Part shown: in pieces, positions 1-11,298 of the stretch
Position numbering within the stretch: the stretch's first letter is position 1
Layout: every line of letters begins with the position of its first letter
Source of the DNA: Mucor racemosus
Taxonomy: Eukaryota > Mucoromycota > Mucoromycetes > Mucorales > Mucoraceae
Reading direction: 5' to 3'
DNA: 64,000 nucleotides
Assembly: GCA_027405735.1 (NCBI GenBank)
Contig: JAPEHQ010000014.1
Location: forward strand, 992,001-1,056,000
Position numbers and translations under genes: made by a program
Notes under the pieces: generated by a model
The model's database searches: none
The model's input: only the letters and a program-made list of their open reading frames with translations
Told to the model about the DNA's origin: nothing

Positions 1-31
1 TCAAATCAATATAAAAGGCCATCATATTTTT

Positions 32-310
32 TGTAATGATCTGTAATTTTGGACTAATAACAACAAAGGTAGATAATATGCTTATAGATATTATTCTTGT
101 TATTATAAATTATTGGTAATCACTGGATTGATGAAGGTTGGTGTTCTTATTTGTAAATTAGTTATTTATTAAGTGAATAAATAAAGGTAAAGGGAGTTTA
201 ACAAGACAGATAAATCTACAAGGGATCATGTAATGATTTCCTTGTAGTATTTATATAAGGAATGAGGCAAGGTTTTGCATGAATGAAACTGAAATGTTTG
301 ACTCATTACA
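32..310 (+). mobile_element. LTR-like repeat (solo LTR copy 1)
   Basis: This 279-bp block begins TG and ends CA. It is closely similar along its whole length to the block at 54599-54869, which has a proven 5-bp target duplication. It contains an AATAAA-like string and a TATATAAGG-type TATA box near its 3' end, as LTRs do. Flanking 5-mers (TTTTT and CTTTT) match only partly, so the duplication has decayed or the edge is off by one. No internal retroelement genes lie beside it, so a solo LTR is the simplest reading. Confidence 0.6.
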
Positions 311-376
311 CTTTTACATTTAAATAAACGATATCTTGTTTTTATTATACAGTTGTTGAAGAACTGATTCATTACT
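311..376 (+). repeat. repeat family F fragment flanking LTR copy 1
   Basis: Together with bases 1-31 this matches the complement of 42931-43015. The match includes an ATAAAAGG string, a TAAATAAAC string and an end GAACTGATTCATTAC. The copy near 43 kb lacks the 279-bp LTR, so it acts as the empty site for the LTR insertion here. Confidence 0.45.
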
Positions 377-726
377 CATTCTCTTTTACTTTTATTCTTT
401 TTTTAAGTATTATTTATCAAACATGGAAATATAGGACGCAACTCTAGTAGTTTTATAGGGTAGAAATATCATGCTTTGCTGATGGTTTTCTCAATTCACA
501 GTCATTTGTGAAAGTAGAAGTATAAACGTTTATGCAAGATATATTTAAATCCATCATCATGTATAATCGAAGATTAATTGGATCAATATTCACAAGGATG
601 GAATTTTTTTCTTTATTTTCTACAGTTGCAAATAATAGTTTATTATTTTGTAAAACTTAAAACTCATTATCCAGAGCTTAATTTCTGTATTCACAAGATA
701 GGTATAATTGGTTGCTACTCTGTATT

Positions 727-1860
727 TCTTGCTTCAACAAAAAATATTGATTTTTCGTCGAGATAACCAAAATAATGGTTTTTATCACAGCTTAAAACCT
801 ATCATACCGGGATTCCAAAATTTATTTGCTGAAATGAACGAAAAATGATTCAAAAAAACAAAATTGCTTAATGGCTGGTGAGCTGCAAAGTAAGTCGACC
901 TAGCGTATTAAATAGTTTTTGTACTGTTTTAGATTCTGCATCCATCCAAATAAAAATTAGACAAACATTCCACATTAAATTGTGCGCAAAATGCAATTGA
1001 AATTTTGGAGGTTTTTTGAAAATACACGTCACTTTTTATAAGCATATTTACAATATAATAAACTGAAATAATGCGCAAAAATATTATCTATCGATTGAGC
1101 TATTGCAAAATTTTCTAGCTGCATTATTCGTAGAGAAAACCAGATTTTTGTCCAAATTTTTTTCTGTTTCAGAATTTGGGATGAGGGTATACAAGGGAAA
1201 AATGGACGCCAAAAATGGAGGTACCTTTTTGTACACATTTTTGAGGATATCTCCACGAAAAATCAATATTTTAAAAAACTCTAAATTTGCTCCGAGAGAG
1301 CTTAACAAGCTTAATGGCATGAATGCAAAAAAAATGTTGCTCAATTTAGCCAATATTTTGAAACCTACTATAGAAATGTCAAAAAAAAATGAAAAAAAAT
1401 AAAGATGCTCAGAATTTTTTTATACTAAAATATGTTACAGAGCACTTTAAAACAAGTAAGTTTCATTATTAAATAGTGGTAGTATAGCTTAATTTTTTCT
1501 GGAGATATGAAGCCTCAAAGTTTTCAATCCTTTAGCAGTGAAATACGCGTAAAACATCTGAAACATTAGCACTGAAAAATTAATACCAACTGTAAAAAGT
1601 AGAATATTTCCGGATACCTGTTTTTGAATTAAAGGTGAGCATCTCTGGTACATTGGCATATAATTTTTTCTTGGTGTTATTTAGTTAAAAAAAAAGTAGA
1701 ATAGGAATAAAAAAGTAGGATCCAGTTTTTAAGGAAAAAGTGTGTATTTTACGCGTTTTTCAAGTCTTTTATGTGATATAATGTAAATTTGGAAACATGT
1801 AGGATAATGCAACCAATTTATATCTATTTTGCAGCGTCCAAGATAATGCATTAATGGATT
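727..1860. repeat. dispersed repeat family A, copy 1
   Basis: This stretch is alignable by eye with 21150-21800 (its first part) and with 43987-44680 (its second part). Shared blocks include ATATTGATTTTTCGTCGAG-like text and CACATTTTTGAGGATATCTC-like text. Short ORFs of 75-99 codons on both strands inside it are not conserved between copies, so I do not call genes. It is probably an old non-coding transposon or a degraded element. Confidence 0.5.
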
Positions 1861-2185
1861 AAAAAATGGTTTACAGGATGTCATGATCACTATTTAACAG
1901 AAATTTCGCATTTTATATACAAGAATATAGAAACGAATTAGTAGAGACCATTTTGTATCATCGATATATAGCAATTTTGCTATTATCTGGTATTTTAACA
2001 CAGTATGAAGTAATATCATTACAATGCAACTGATCTCTTGAATTGCGCACTTTTTTCAGGCAACCAACTGGTATGAAACGTTTAGCCTCCGAAATGATTT
2101 GCTAATTTCGTGACCATGTTATCAAGTCGAAAGCTTTCTTTCTTGCATTATACAAACTTATTTACGTAGTATATTCTCACAAGAT
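1861..2185. other. upstream region of the 2186 gene
   Basis: AT-rich sequence without a convincing ORF. I see no clear TATA box. It presumably contains the promoter of the gene that starts at 2186. Confidence 0.3.
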
Positions 2186-2554
2186 ATGAATCCAACACAA
2201 CTTGAAAGGGCTCTCAATGAAATGCCTCCAGTTACTCTTATTACAGAGATCCCAGAAGTATTAAACGCCATTGCACATTTACTGAAATCAAACCAAGAAA
2301 TGCGTGAATTTGACCCAGACAATAAAGACCCTGATTTTATTCAGGCTATCAAAGAAAACACAGATCTCATTACTCGTAAACAGAAGCAAGTGGATATTAC
2401 ACTTCAGGTGATTAGAGAGCGACTTGGTGAAGCTGCTTGGAGAGAAATGGGAAGTAATGTGAAAGAGTTTAGAGAAATACACGCACAAGAATTAAAAACC
2501 GAACAACAACTGCAAAACGAAAAAGACAAGGAAGAAGAAGGTGTATTCTTGTAA
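2186..2554 (+). CDS. small charged helical protein, unknown function
   Basis: A single-exon frame of 122 aa. The product is rich in Glu, Lys and Gln and is predicted almost wholly helical. An N-terminal half with hydrophobic repeats (LITEIPEVLNAIAHLL, residues 17-32) is followed by a charged segment, with a Glu/Lys/Gln-rich tail ending EEEGVFL. This composition is typical of a coiled-coil or small-complex subunit. Codon use is regular, unlike the surrounding repeats, and an AATAAA lies at 2587-2592, shortly after the stop, which supports a real gene. There is no signal peptide or membrane segment, so a cytosolic or nuclear location is inferred. I do not recognise the family. An upstream non-coding or coding exon cannot be excluded, because the start sits close to an AAG that could be an acceptor. 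Confidence 0.7.
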   Translation: MNPTQLERALNEMPPVTLITEIPEVLNAIAHLLKSNQEMREFDPDNKDPDFIQAIKENTDLITRKQKQVDITLQVIRERLGEAAWREMGSNVKEFREIHAQELKTEQQLQNEKDKEEEGVFL

Positions 2555-3720
2555 TGTGTATATGTGTATATCAACAGAAAGCAGAAAATAAAGTTAAATA
2601 TTGCGTTGTGTTCATTTGATAGATAAATTTGATGAAATTTCTGATTGAATTTTCTCGAAATAAGTATGTCGAAATACCATAAAAGGGAAGGTTTTTTTTA
2701 TGATTATGGAAATAGAACAAATGGAAAATTTCATTTGTGATATTATACAGATTAAACATCTATAAATTAGAGTAGGAATTACATGTTTTAAGCTGAAAAA
2801 AACAAAGAAAGAAAGGCAATTAAACATATATTTCGCATTTTGTAAATTGAGCAATGCAAAAATATATCAATGGAATCAAATTGTTATGGTTTCAAATATC
2901 CCAGAATTACTATAAATAACACAAAATGAAGTAGCTCGATAAAATACAGCTAATTTATTACAATATATACTGAGACGTATCTATTTTCTTGGCTATTGCA
3001 CCAGTTGCTTATACACGTTATATCTATATAATTAGCATAGGTAATCCGTGATATACATATATATATATATAAAATATAACAATAACCAAAAGTACTTGTT
3101 TTATACCAATAGAAATACAAGGCTAATTTTTAATTTGAGTAACGTTGGTTATAATGATACAACTTGGAATAGGATTTAGGCTAAAAATAACAGTAATATT
3201 ACCCTCGTATACCATAAAAAGGGGATAAAAAAAGAAGAATAGAGGGGGGGAGAAGCACAGATATTAGACCCGATCCGCTTTCTTTTTTGTTCAAAATGTG
3301 CACTTTTTTTAAATATTTATTGTTGATTGGAGAGTTCTAGATTTTTGTAGGACATCTCGATAAATGTATGAAAATATCGATAATTGAATCTTGTTTTTTT
3401 TTTTTTTAAATTTGTTTTGTGATGTGTAGTTGTTGTGGTAATGAATATTTAGCGTACATTGCTTAATCAACCTGCTTCTTTTTTCTCTCTCTCTTTCATT
3501 ATGACCAAGGAGAACACAAAATATTTTTCTTTTAATTGTCGGCTCATCAAATCAAGTATAAAATGCAATACCAATTTATAGATGTGTAACAAATACAAAA
3601 ATAGATATAATTATGACAAGACTTTAAAGATTAATGAAGAACATTAAACTTGTGTCTCTTGGGCTATTTATCCCCGCCTTATTAGTTTGTTAGTTGGAAG
3701 CATGTTGTTATACACAATAC
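2555..3720. other. intergenic, no gene seen
   Basis: AT-rich with homopolymer runs and a short TA microsatellite near 3057-3072. No coding region was supported. The distal end is upstream sequence of the secreted repeat-protein gene. Confidence 0.4.
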
Positions 3721-3836
3721 ATCCCTCTTTTCCTTTCCTTTTTCCTCTTTTTTTTTTTTTTTGTTTTTTTGTTTTTTTTCCTTTGTTAGATTTTTTCTTT
3801 TTCTCTCTCTCTCTTTTACTATAACTATCCAACAAA
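3721..3836 (+). promoter_or_regulatory. pyrimidine-rich 5' leader of the secreted repeat-protein gene
   Basis: A nearly uninterrupted T/C tract, including CTCTCTCTCT, runs up to the ACAAAATG start context. Such tracts upstream of start codons are common at strongly expressed fungal genes. Similar CT-rich leaders precede the BEM1 and RhoGDI genes in this window. Confidence 0.45.
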
Positions 3837-6800
3837 ATGAAGTTGATCTCAAACTTGGCTACTTTGTCTATTGCAGCAAGTTTATTACTTCAAAGTGGTA
3901 GTTTTGTATCTGCTACACCATTCTTTAATATACCAACAGTTGCTAATCATAATAACGATGCATCACTCGAATCCAGTTGTGAAGGCTTCAAAATCACTTA
4001 CCCATATACAAGTGGTAAATAAACAAACAAAGCTACCACTAAATTACACAACGAAATTGACAACATTATTTAGGTCTTTCATTTGAAGAAGCAAGCAAAC
4101 ATATTGTTGCATGGCAGGCACCAAGCGGTATGAAACAAGTCAACATCACAATGATTGATAACGCATCTTCATCACCAAGTAACCCAGTTTACATTGGTAC
4201 TTTTGGTAAGTTTTCTTTATATAAAATTTAAATTAATTAATGATCTAATAATAAATTCAAGATGCTGACCGTGGCGCTACTGATGAAATTTCTTTACAAC
4301 TTCCAAGCCAAACTGAAGGCGATTTTCATTTTCACATTTCCGGCCAAGGTGAAAATGAATTTTGTGAAACTGATTCAGTTGCTTTTCATATTCAAAAACG
4401 TCAACAAGAAGCTACAGCAACCACTACAACATCTACACCTACAACTACAACTGCAGATGCTAATAATATTACAGCTGCTCAAACTACAGCATCCTCAAAT
4501 GCTGCAACTGCTGCAACTACATCTGATGCTAATGTAACTGCAACTGCAACTGCAACTACACAAACAACTACTGCCGCAAACACAATTAACAAGGAAGAAA
4601 TCAACAAGATTCTCGAAGAAATTCAAAATAACGGCAATAGTCAAACAACTTCTAGCACACATGCTAATGATTCATCTGATTGGGATTCTACTCTCAATGA
4701 TATTACTAATATCACCAAAGATAAAACCAAGCAAGCTCATAACAACGCAGCAACTGAATCTGACAGTACCACCGCCAACAAAGATCAAAGTTTCAGTGAT
4801 TATATCAACAGTTTAGATCTAGATTATGAAGACTATATTCAGAAAAACAAAGAAACAGAAACTGAAGCTGTTACTCATAAAAATGATATTGCTTCTGATG
4901 AAACTAGCAATAATGCCTGGTTCACAAATGAAGATAAATCTACTCACAGTAATAATGCTGAAAAAACATGGCATTCTAATGATGCTAACCCTTATTTCAC
5001 TAATGAAGACAGGTCTACTTCTGCTTCTCATAGTAATGCTGTTTCTTCTGATAAGGCATGGCATGAAGATGATGTTTCTTCAAACCCCTATTTCACTAAT
5101 GAAGATCAATCTACTCATAGTAATGATGCTTCTACTAAATCTTGGCATTCCAATGATGTTAATGCTTATTTCACTAATGAAGATCAATCTACTGGTGCCT
5201 CCACCTCTCATCAAAATGATAGTGAATGGGTTAATGAAGAAGAAGAAGATGCACCTGCTTCTGCTAGTCATGAAAATGGCTGGTCCTCTGAAGATATTGA
5301 CTTAGATAGCAATGATCATGTCAATGATGCTGAATGGGCAGATGAAGATTCCACTGCTTCTCACTTGAATGAATGGGACTCTGAAGATAATACTCATGAA
5401 AATGGTTGGTCTTCTGAAGATATCGATGTTGCTCATGCCAATGAATATGTATCTCAAAATTCTCAACCACATGTCGATGAAGCCAGCGACAATTGGGTTT
5501 CTGAAGACATTGAAGCTGATGATGATCATACTAATTATCATGTCAATGATGCCGAATGGGTCACTGAAGATAATCATGCTTCTTCTGATCATAACAATGG
5601 TTGGGAATCTGAAGAAATTGAACTTCTTGCTGATGATCATGTCAATTACCATGCAAACGATTCTGAATGGACATCTCAAGATGACAACGAAGAACAACAA
5701 CAGCACAGCAATGCTTCCAATTGGGAGTCTGAAGACGTTGAAATTGCCTCTGGCGATGACCATTCCAACTACCATTCTAATGACTCTGAATGGGTTTCTG
5801 AAGATCAACACGCTACCGAACACAACAACGGTTGGGAATCTGAAGATATTCAAGTCAATGATGATGAACATTCCAATTATCATGCTAATGATTCTGAATG
5901 GGTTTCTTCTGAAGATGATGAACAACATATTAACGCCTCTGAATGGCAATCTGAAGATGTTGAGATCTCTGATGATCACACAAATGCTGCTGAATGGGAA
6001 TCTGAAGATGCTGAACTTTCCAATGACCATTCTAACGCTGCTGAATGGGTTTCTGAAGATCAACACGCTACTGAACACAACAATGGTTGGGAATCTGAAG
6101 ATATCGAGCTTAACGATGATGAACATTCCAATTACCATGCTAATGATTCTGAATGGGTTTCTTCTGAAGATGATGAACAACATATTAACGCCTCTGAATG
6201 GCAATCTGAAGATGTTGAAATCTCTGATAATCATACAAATGCTGCTGAATGGGAATCTGAAGATGCTGAACTTTCCAATGACCATTCTAACGCTGCTGAA
6301 TGGGTTTCTGAAGATCAACACGCTACTGAACACAACAATGGTTGGGAATCTGAAGATATCGAGCTTAACGATGATGAACATTCCAATTACCATGCTAATG
6401 ATTCTGAATGGGTTTCTTCTGAAGATGATGAACAACATATTAACGCCTCTGAATGGCAATCTGAAGATGTTGAAATCTCTGATAATCATACAAATGCTGC
6501 TGAATGGGAATCTGAAGATGCTGAACTTTCCAATGACCATTCTAACGCTGCTGAATGGGTTTCTGAAGATCAACACGCTACTGAACACAACAATGGTTGG
6601 GAATCTGAAGATATCGAGCTTAACGATGATGAACATTCCAATTACCATGCTAATGATTCTGAATGGGTTTCTTCTGAAGATGATGAACAACATATTAACG
6701 CCTCTGAATGGCAATCTGAAGATGTTGAAATCTCTGATAATCATACAAATGCTGCTGAATGGGAATCTGAAGATGCTGAACTTTCCAATGACCATTCTAA

Positions 6801-7710
6801 CGCTGCTGAATGGGTTTCTGAAGATCAACACGCTACTGAACACAACAATGGTTGGGAATCTGAAGATATCGAGCTTAACGATGATGAACACTCCAATTAC
6901 CATGCTAATGATGCCGAATGGGTCTCTGATGACAATGAACAAGAACATAATAATGCCTCTGAATGGCAATCTGAAGATATTGAACTCTCAAATGATCATT
7001 CCAATGCTGCTGAATGGGAATCTGACGACATCCATGCTTCCGAACATAACAATGGCTGGGAATCTGAAGATATCGAGCTTTCAAATGATCACTCTAACGC
7101 TGCTGAATGGGTTTCTGAAGATATGCATGCTTCCGAACATAACAATGGCTGGGAATCTGAAGATATTGAGCTTTCAAACGATCACTCTAACGCTGCTGAA
7201 TGGGAATCTGACGACATCCATGCTTCCGAACATAACAATGGCTGGGAATCTGAAGATATTGAACTCTCCAATAACGACCATAGCAACGATGCTGAATGGG
7301 TTTCTCAAGAAGAAGAACACAACAATGCTGCTGGTTGGGAATCTGAAGATGTTGAATTAAGCAACGATCATTCTAATGATGCTGAATGGGTTTCTCAAGA
7401 AGAAGAACACAACAATGCTGCTGGTTGGGAATCCGAAGATGTTGAATTAAGCAACGATCACTCTAATGATGCTGAATGGGTTTCTCAAGAAGAAGAAGAA
7501 GAACATGTTAATGCCGCCAATGATAACTGGGTATCCGAAGATATTGAAAATGATGATGAACACATCAATTCTAATGATTGGAATCAAGATGAATTAGAAC
7601 TTCTTCAAGGCGATAATACCAACAACATTAATGAAAATACCCATAGCAATGAATGGCAAGATGAATCATCAAATGCTGATCAACATAGCAATGAATGGAT
7701 TGGTTTCTAA
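3837..7710 (+). CDS. secreted Kre9-like/acidic W-S-E-D repeat protein
   Basis: Three exons, 3837-4014, 4074-4205 and 4262-7710, joined in phase 1/1, give 1,252 aa. Residues 1-26 are a signal peptide (hydrophobic core, FVSA end). Residues 48-148 resemble the Ser-Thr-rich/Kre9-Knh1 N-terminal Ig-like domain of fungal wall proteins, with FKITYPY, IVAWQAP and two cysteines (48, 138). A KR pair at 149-150 is a possible Kex2 site, followed by a Thr/Ala-rich linker. From about residue 230 to the end the chain is extremely acidic, rich in Asn, His and Trp, and built on a core (E/G)W(V/E/Q)SED recurring about every 17 residues. Five such cores form an 85-aa unit, and units start at Trp 614, 699, 784, 869 and 954. 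N-glycosylation sequons (NDS, NAS, NHT) recur in each unit. No hydrophobic C-terminus is present, so no GPI anchor is predicted. A cell-wall or secreted matrix role is inferred. The function of the repeat is unknown to me. Confidence 0.88.
5791..6900 (+). repeat. 255-bp tandem repeat inside the acidic protein
   Basis: Units begin at 5791, 6046, 6301, 6556 and 6811, an exact 255-bp (85-codon) spacing. The units at 6046, 6301 and 6556 look identical at the nucleotide level. The first and last are diverged or partial. Each unit is itself five degenerate 51-bp subunits. The identity points to recent unequal exchange or gene conversion, and also to a region where assemblies can collapse or expand. 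Confidence 0.9.
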
Positions 7711-8245
7711 AAAGATTTAATAACCATTTTTTGATCATTCGATTATTTTGTGTTTTATTATTTTGACACCAACAACTCACTCAAAATAACCCTCCCCCAT
7801 ATTCATATTTTGTTACCATAAACTTTATTATTCTCTATTAGAATTCAATTTCTCTCTCTCTCTCTCTAAATCTCCTCCTTTTCCCTTTATATTTTTATTT
7901 TGTATCATCTAAAATAAAATCTTTTTTTTTTATGTAAATCAAACAAAAATCAATTTAGCGGGTGTTGAATAAAATGGAGAGTTATTCCGCGCATCAGTTG
8001 GGCGATATACCATATTGATTGATTTCAAAGGATTTTAGAGACTAAAGTAGACATATTTCATTATACTACATTATATTACAAAATAATCATCAGATATTAC
8101 TCTTTCTTTCCATATTTTTGTTATCTATAGTTTAAAATTAAACTTTTTTCTTTTTCCAAATTTAGATGAATTCCCAGCAGTGTATCAGTTTAAAATATGA
8201 TCTTTACATCAAGGTATATACGTGTTGTGAATTTATTTACAATAA
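7711..8245. other. convergent 3' intergenic region
   Basis: Contains the 3' ends of the acidic-repeat gene (plus) and the 8246 gene (minus), with a (TC)n tract near 7850-7867 and AATAAA-type signals around 7914. No gene was seen. Confidence 0.4.
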
Positions 8246-9328
8246 TTATGAATGCGAACCAGGAATGAAATTGTGTCTACTATTATTCTCCTCAGAAACG
8301 GCATTTGCGCGAACTAACCTCATCCTTCTGTACGCTGCTAATGTTTCTTCTCTTGATTGTGCTCCTCCTCCTCCTCCTCCTCCTGCTCCTCTTTCAACAG
8401 GGCGGACATGCATATGATTAATAACTCTTTCACTTGGTGTAACAACGTTTTGTGGTAAACCAACTGATGAGCCCAGAACACTCAATTGCTCTCTAATTCG
8501 ACGATGAGCTGAAATAATACTTTGCTCAATGTATTGAATTCGAACAGAATAAGGTGGAATTTGTAATAATCGATCAACCATTTCCTGTAAAGTAGTTACT
8601 TCATTGTTTGCTGTTGCATCTGTTACTGTTGAAGAGGAAGATGTCAATGATGAAGGAGACATTGCTGCTAATGAAGACGCTGATTCTAAAACAGCAGGTA
8701 GATCTAGATATAGATATAGATATATATATATATAAGTTTTCTAGTTTAATAAATATCCATCACATGATATCTTACCTTCTGTTATAAAAGACGGTAAGCT
8801 CATATCACGGCCTAAAGCCGCTCTAGCCGAGAGAAATTGATCTAATAAAGATACAGTAACTCGAAGTTGTTCTAATAAATCTTCTTTTTCAGTTATTCTT
8901 TGATGAAGACGACGATCTAATTCACTTCTCATTGGCGGTGATGTTGATGTTGAGGATGCTGATGTTGCTGTATTTTCAGATGAAGGGGAAGAAGAAGAAG
9001 AAGATAAGGTTACTGTTGTAAATGTACTAGGTAATTGATGAATACGAGAGTCTCTACGTCTATCCAGTAATGACGATGTCAACATACTACGTCTTCTCGC
9101 TATACGATTGACTCTAGGTTGAGAATTGGAAGAGTTTCTATTAACTAAATTATGTTGATAATTGTTGTTGTTTTGGATTCTAGAGCTGGCTGGCCGTCTA
9201 TGATTAATACCGGAGCCATGCAATTGATGAGGGAGAATAGACCAAAATTCATCTTCCATGATATCTTTTGCGTGATGCTTCTCGGAGACATGTCCTTCGT
9301 CTCTTGGTTTGTACATTGGTAAGCCCAT
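8246..9328 (-). CDS. two-exon low-complexity protein, unknown function
   Basis: Exons are complement 9328-8776 and 8685-8246. The donor is GTAAG and the acceptor TTTTAG, phase 1, and an upstream AG is excluded because it leads into a stop. The result is 330 aa. The N-terminal half is Asn/Ser/Arg-rich and disordered. It includes basic runs (RRRSM, DRRRDS) that could bind nucleic acid or serve as a nuclear signal, and Ser/Thr-rich stretches. A helical segment, with EKEDLLEQLRVTVSLLDQ at its centre, falls just before the intron. A second helical segment (VTTLQEMVDRLLQIPPYS, then IQYIEQSIISAHRRIREQ) follows it. A run of eight glycines precedes a basic helical tail. Paired coiled coils suggest a self-associating or adaptor protein. 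No family is recognised. Confidence 0.7.
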
Positions 9329-10015
9329 ATTTTTTTGTAATTGAGTTTGTAGATTATAGATAAAAGAATGGTAAAAAGATATAGAGCTCGTGAAACGCCC
9401 CTTTTTGATGTTGGAAAAAAAAAAGTGACTCCCTTGGTAGAAGGAAATGTAGTAGAAACGGTGACTCTTTTCAAAAAGAATCGGAAAGCTTCTATTTTTA
9501 CATCAAGAAAAAGAACAAGAACATTTTAGCATTGATTGTGTTTATCAACACAATGAAATGGTGTGCTTATATGTGTGATAATTTATTAATTTAATATAAG
9601 TTAACAAGAGAAAACAAAGGAAAAGATATTCTTTGTTAGCATGATGTCATTTAGCTTAAAATCATGTTTTTTTGTATTGAATTTACAATGTTCTTGGTGA
9701 TGGTACCATCAAATCCAGGTGTTTGGGATACTCTTTTTCTAAACGTACCTGAATATACAGTATATACAATATTAAATCTAAAATCTATTATTTTCCACGA
9801 GGATCTGAAAATTAAAATCTTAGAAATGTGGGAGTACAGAAGATCATTAGTTAATCTGCTAACGTGGTAGGCCGAATACACACATGTTTATAATAGCGTT
9901 TCTTCAAAACAGCTTGCTAAAATGTTCTAAAAACTTCTTTACCATGAAATCATTATCTTGCTGATTGTATAATATGCTTTTCCATTCATTGACCCGCTGT
10001 TCCCCCCCAACAAAA

Positions 10016-10050
<35 letters not shown>

Positions 10051-11298
10051 TCATTTGTTTGTAATAAAAATGCGTATAAACTTAAATTTTATCTAGTTGC
10101 ACATACACAGTAATAAACTCATGTATGTAGATTTGTTTCAATATATGTTTGGTAATACAAATGGTATTAAGTTAAAAGATTATATCATTAAATATTGTTA
10201 TTATTTACGCTAGACATTGCTGACTAAAGCTGCTGCCGAGCTAAATACAACCAATTTTTTCTGGATAAAAGTCCAATTTAAGAATAGAATTAGCAACTAG
10301 TGTATATACTTTCTTCATAGATATGTATAACACAAGGCGAAATCAGCAATTCTTAGGTTAAATCTTCAAAAAGAGAAAGATTTATATTAAGAAAAAAAGT
10401 CGTCTTTCTCTAAAAGAACGTCTATTTTTATTGATTTTAATCATTTTTTTTTAGAAAAAAAAATATAAGCATATATTTCAAATGTTTTCAAAAACGATTT
10501 CATGTTTCATCAATAGATTATACGCATTAGTACAGCTATGAAAACTCTTCAAAGTATGTTTAACGGTTTATTACAAGCCAAAAAATATTTAAATTCCGCT
10601 TACAGTTTTTGGTTTCCATTTGTCGATTTTTGACAAAATTTTGAAAAAATTTAAACATTTTGGCGAATATCTCAAAAACTAGTATATTTAGTGTCCTTAG
10701 TTTATTAATAGACATCAGTAGAACTTTTTATTGTGCATCTAATGATGTTATTTTCTGACAAACTTTTGTGCAAAATTTTTATGAAAAGTGCGCGAATAAA
10801 AAAAAAGGTTTTCTGTGCAAAAGTCAATATTTTGAATAGACTTTATCAAAATAAACCATTTGAGTGAAAAAAGAAAAAAATTTCAATCATTTTGGACTTA
10901 AAATACCATATAAAAAAGTTCCGTTTTAAAGGTTTAAAATCGGATTTAGCATTTTTGAGCGATTTTCCCTTGTATTTGCAAGGGCTTCGAGGTCCAAATT
11001 TCAGGGAAATTTTTATCACCCCAAAAACGCAGGAAAAAAATATAGCAAGCAAATGCACAACTCTAAAAACAGTCCTGACTAATTTGGGGTCTTCCAAGAT
11101 GGCTAAAAGTGTTTGAAAAAATCCTTTAAAATGTGTGATTTTCAGGTAATTCTAACCATCCTAAGCTGGTACGTCCAGTTTTGCATAGTATATAAATAGC
11201 AGATACAAATTTAATTAATGCAGGGCCCTTCTATTAATAAGGATGATATAAAACAAAATGCGTTTATTGAAGAAAGAAGAAAATATGTGCTGCTAAAT
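9329..11298. other. intergenic, no gene supported
   Basis: Holds the upstream region of the 8246 gene, a 28-bp poly(A) run starting at 10021, and AT-rich text at about 10440-11150. The latter contains two overlapping ORFs on opposite strands (10846-11097 and 10892-11116) that look like chance frames in an old repeat. Confidence 0.4.

Noticed and set aside
5302..6969. 555-codon antisense ORF opposite the acidic-repeat gene
   Set aside because: It is a by-product of the stop-free repeat unit. It has no start context or signal, and the sense frame has introns, a signal peptide and a recognisable domain.
5369..7360. 663-codon ORF in a second plus frame
   Set aside because: Same cause. It gives a low-complexity Leu/Met/Asn product without any domain.
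8166..8417. 83-codon plus ORF with a proline run
   Set aside because: It is antisense to the glycine-run exon of the two-exon gene and extends into its 3' UTR.
10846..11116. Overlapping opposite-strand ORFs
   Set aside because: They mirror each other in AT-rich repeat-like DNA with no family features.
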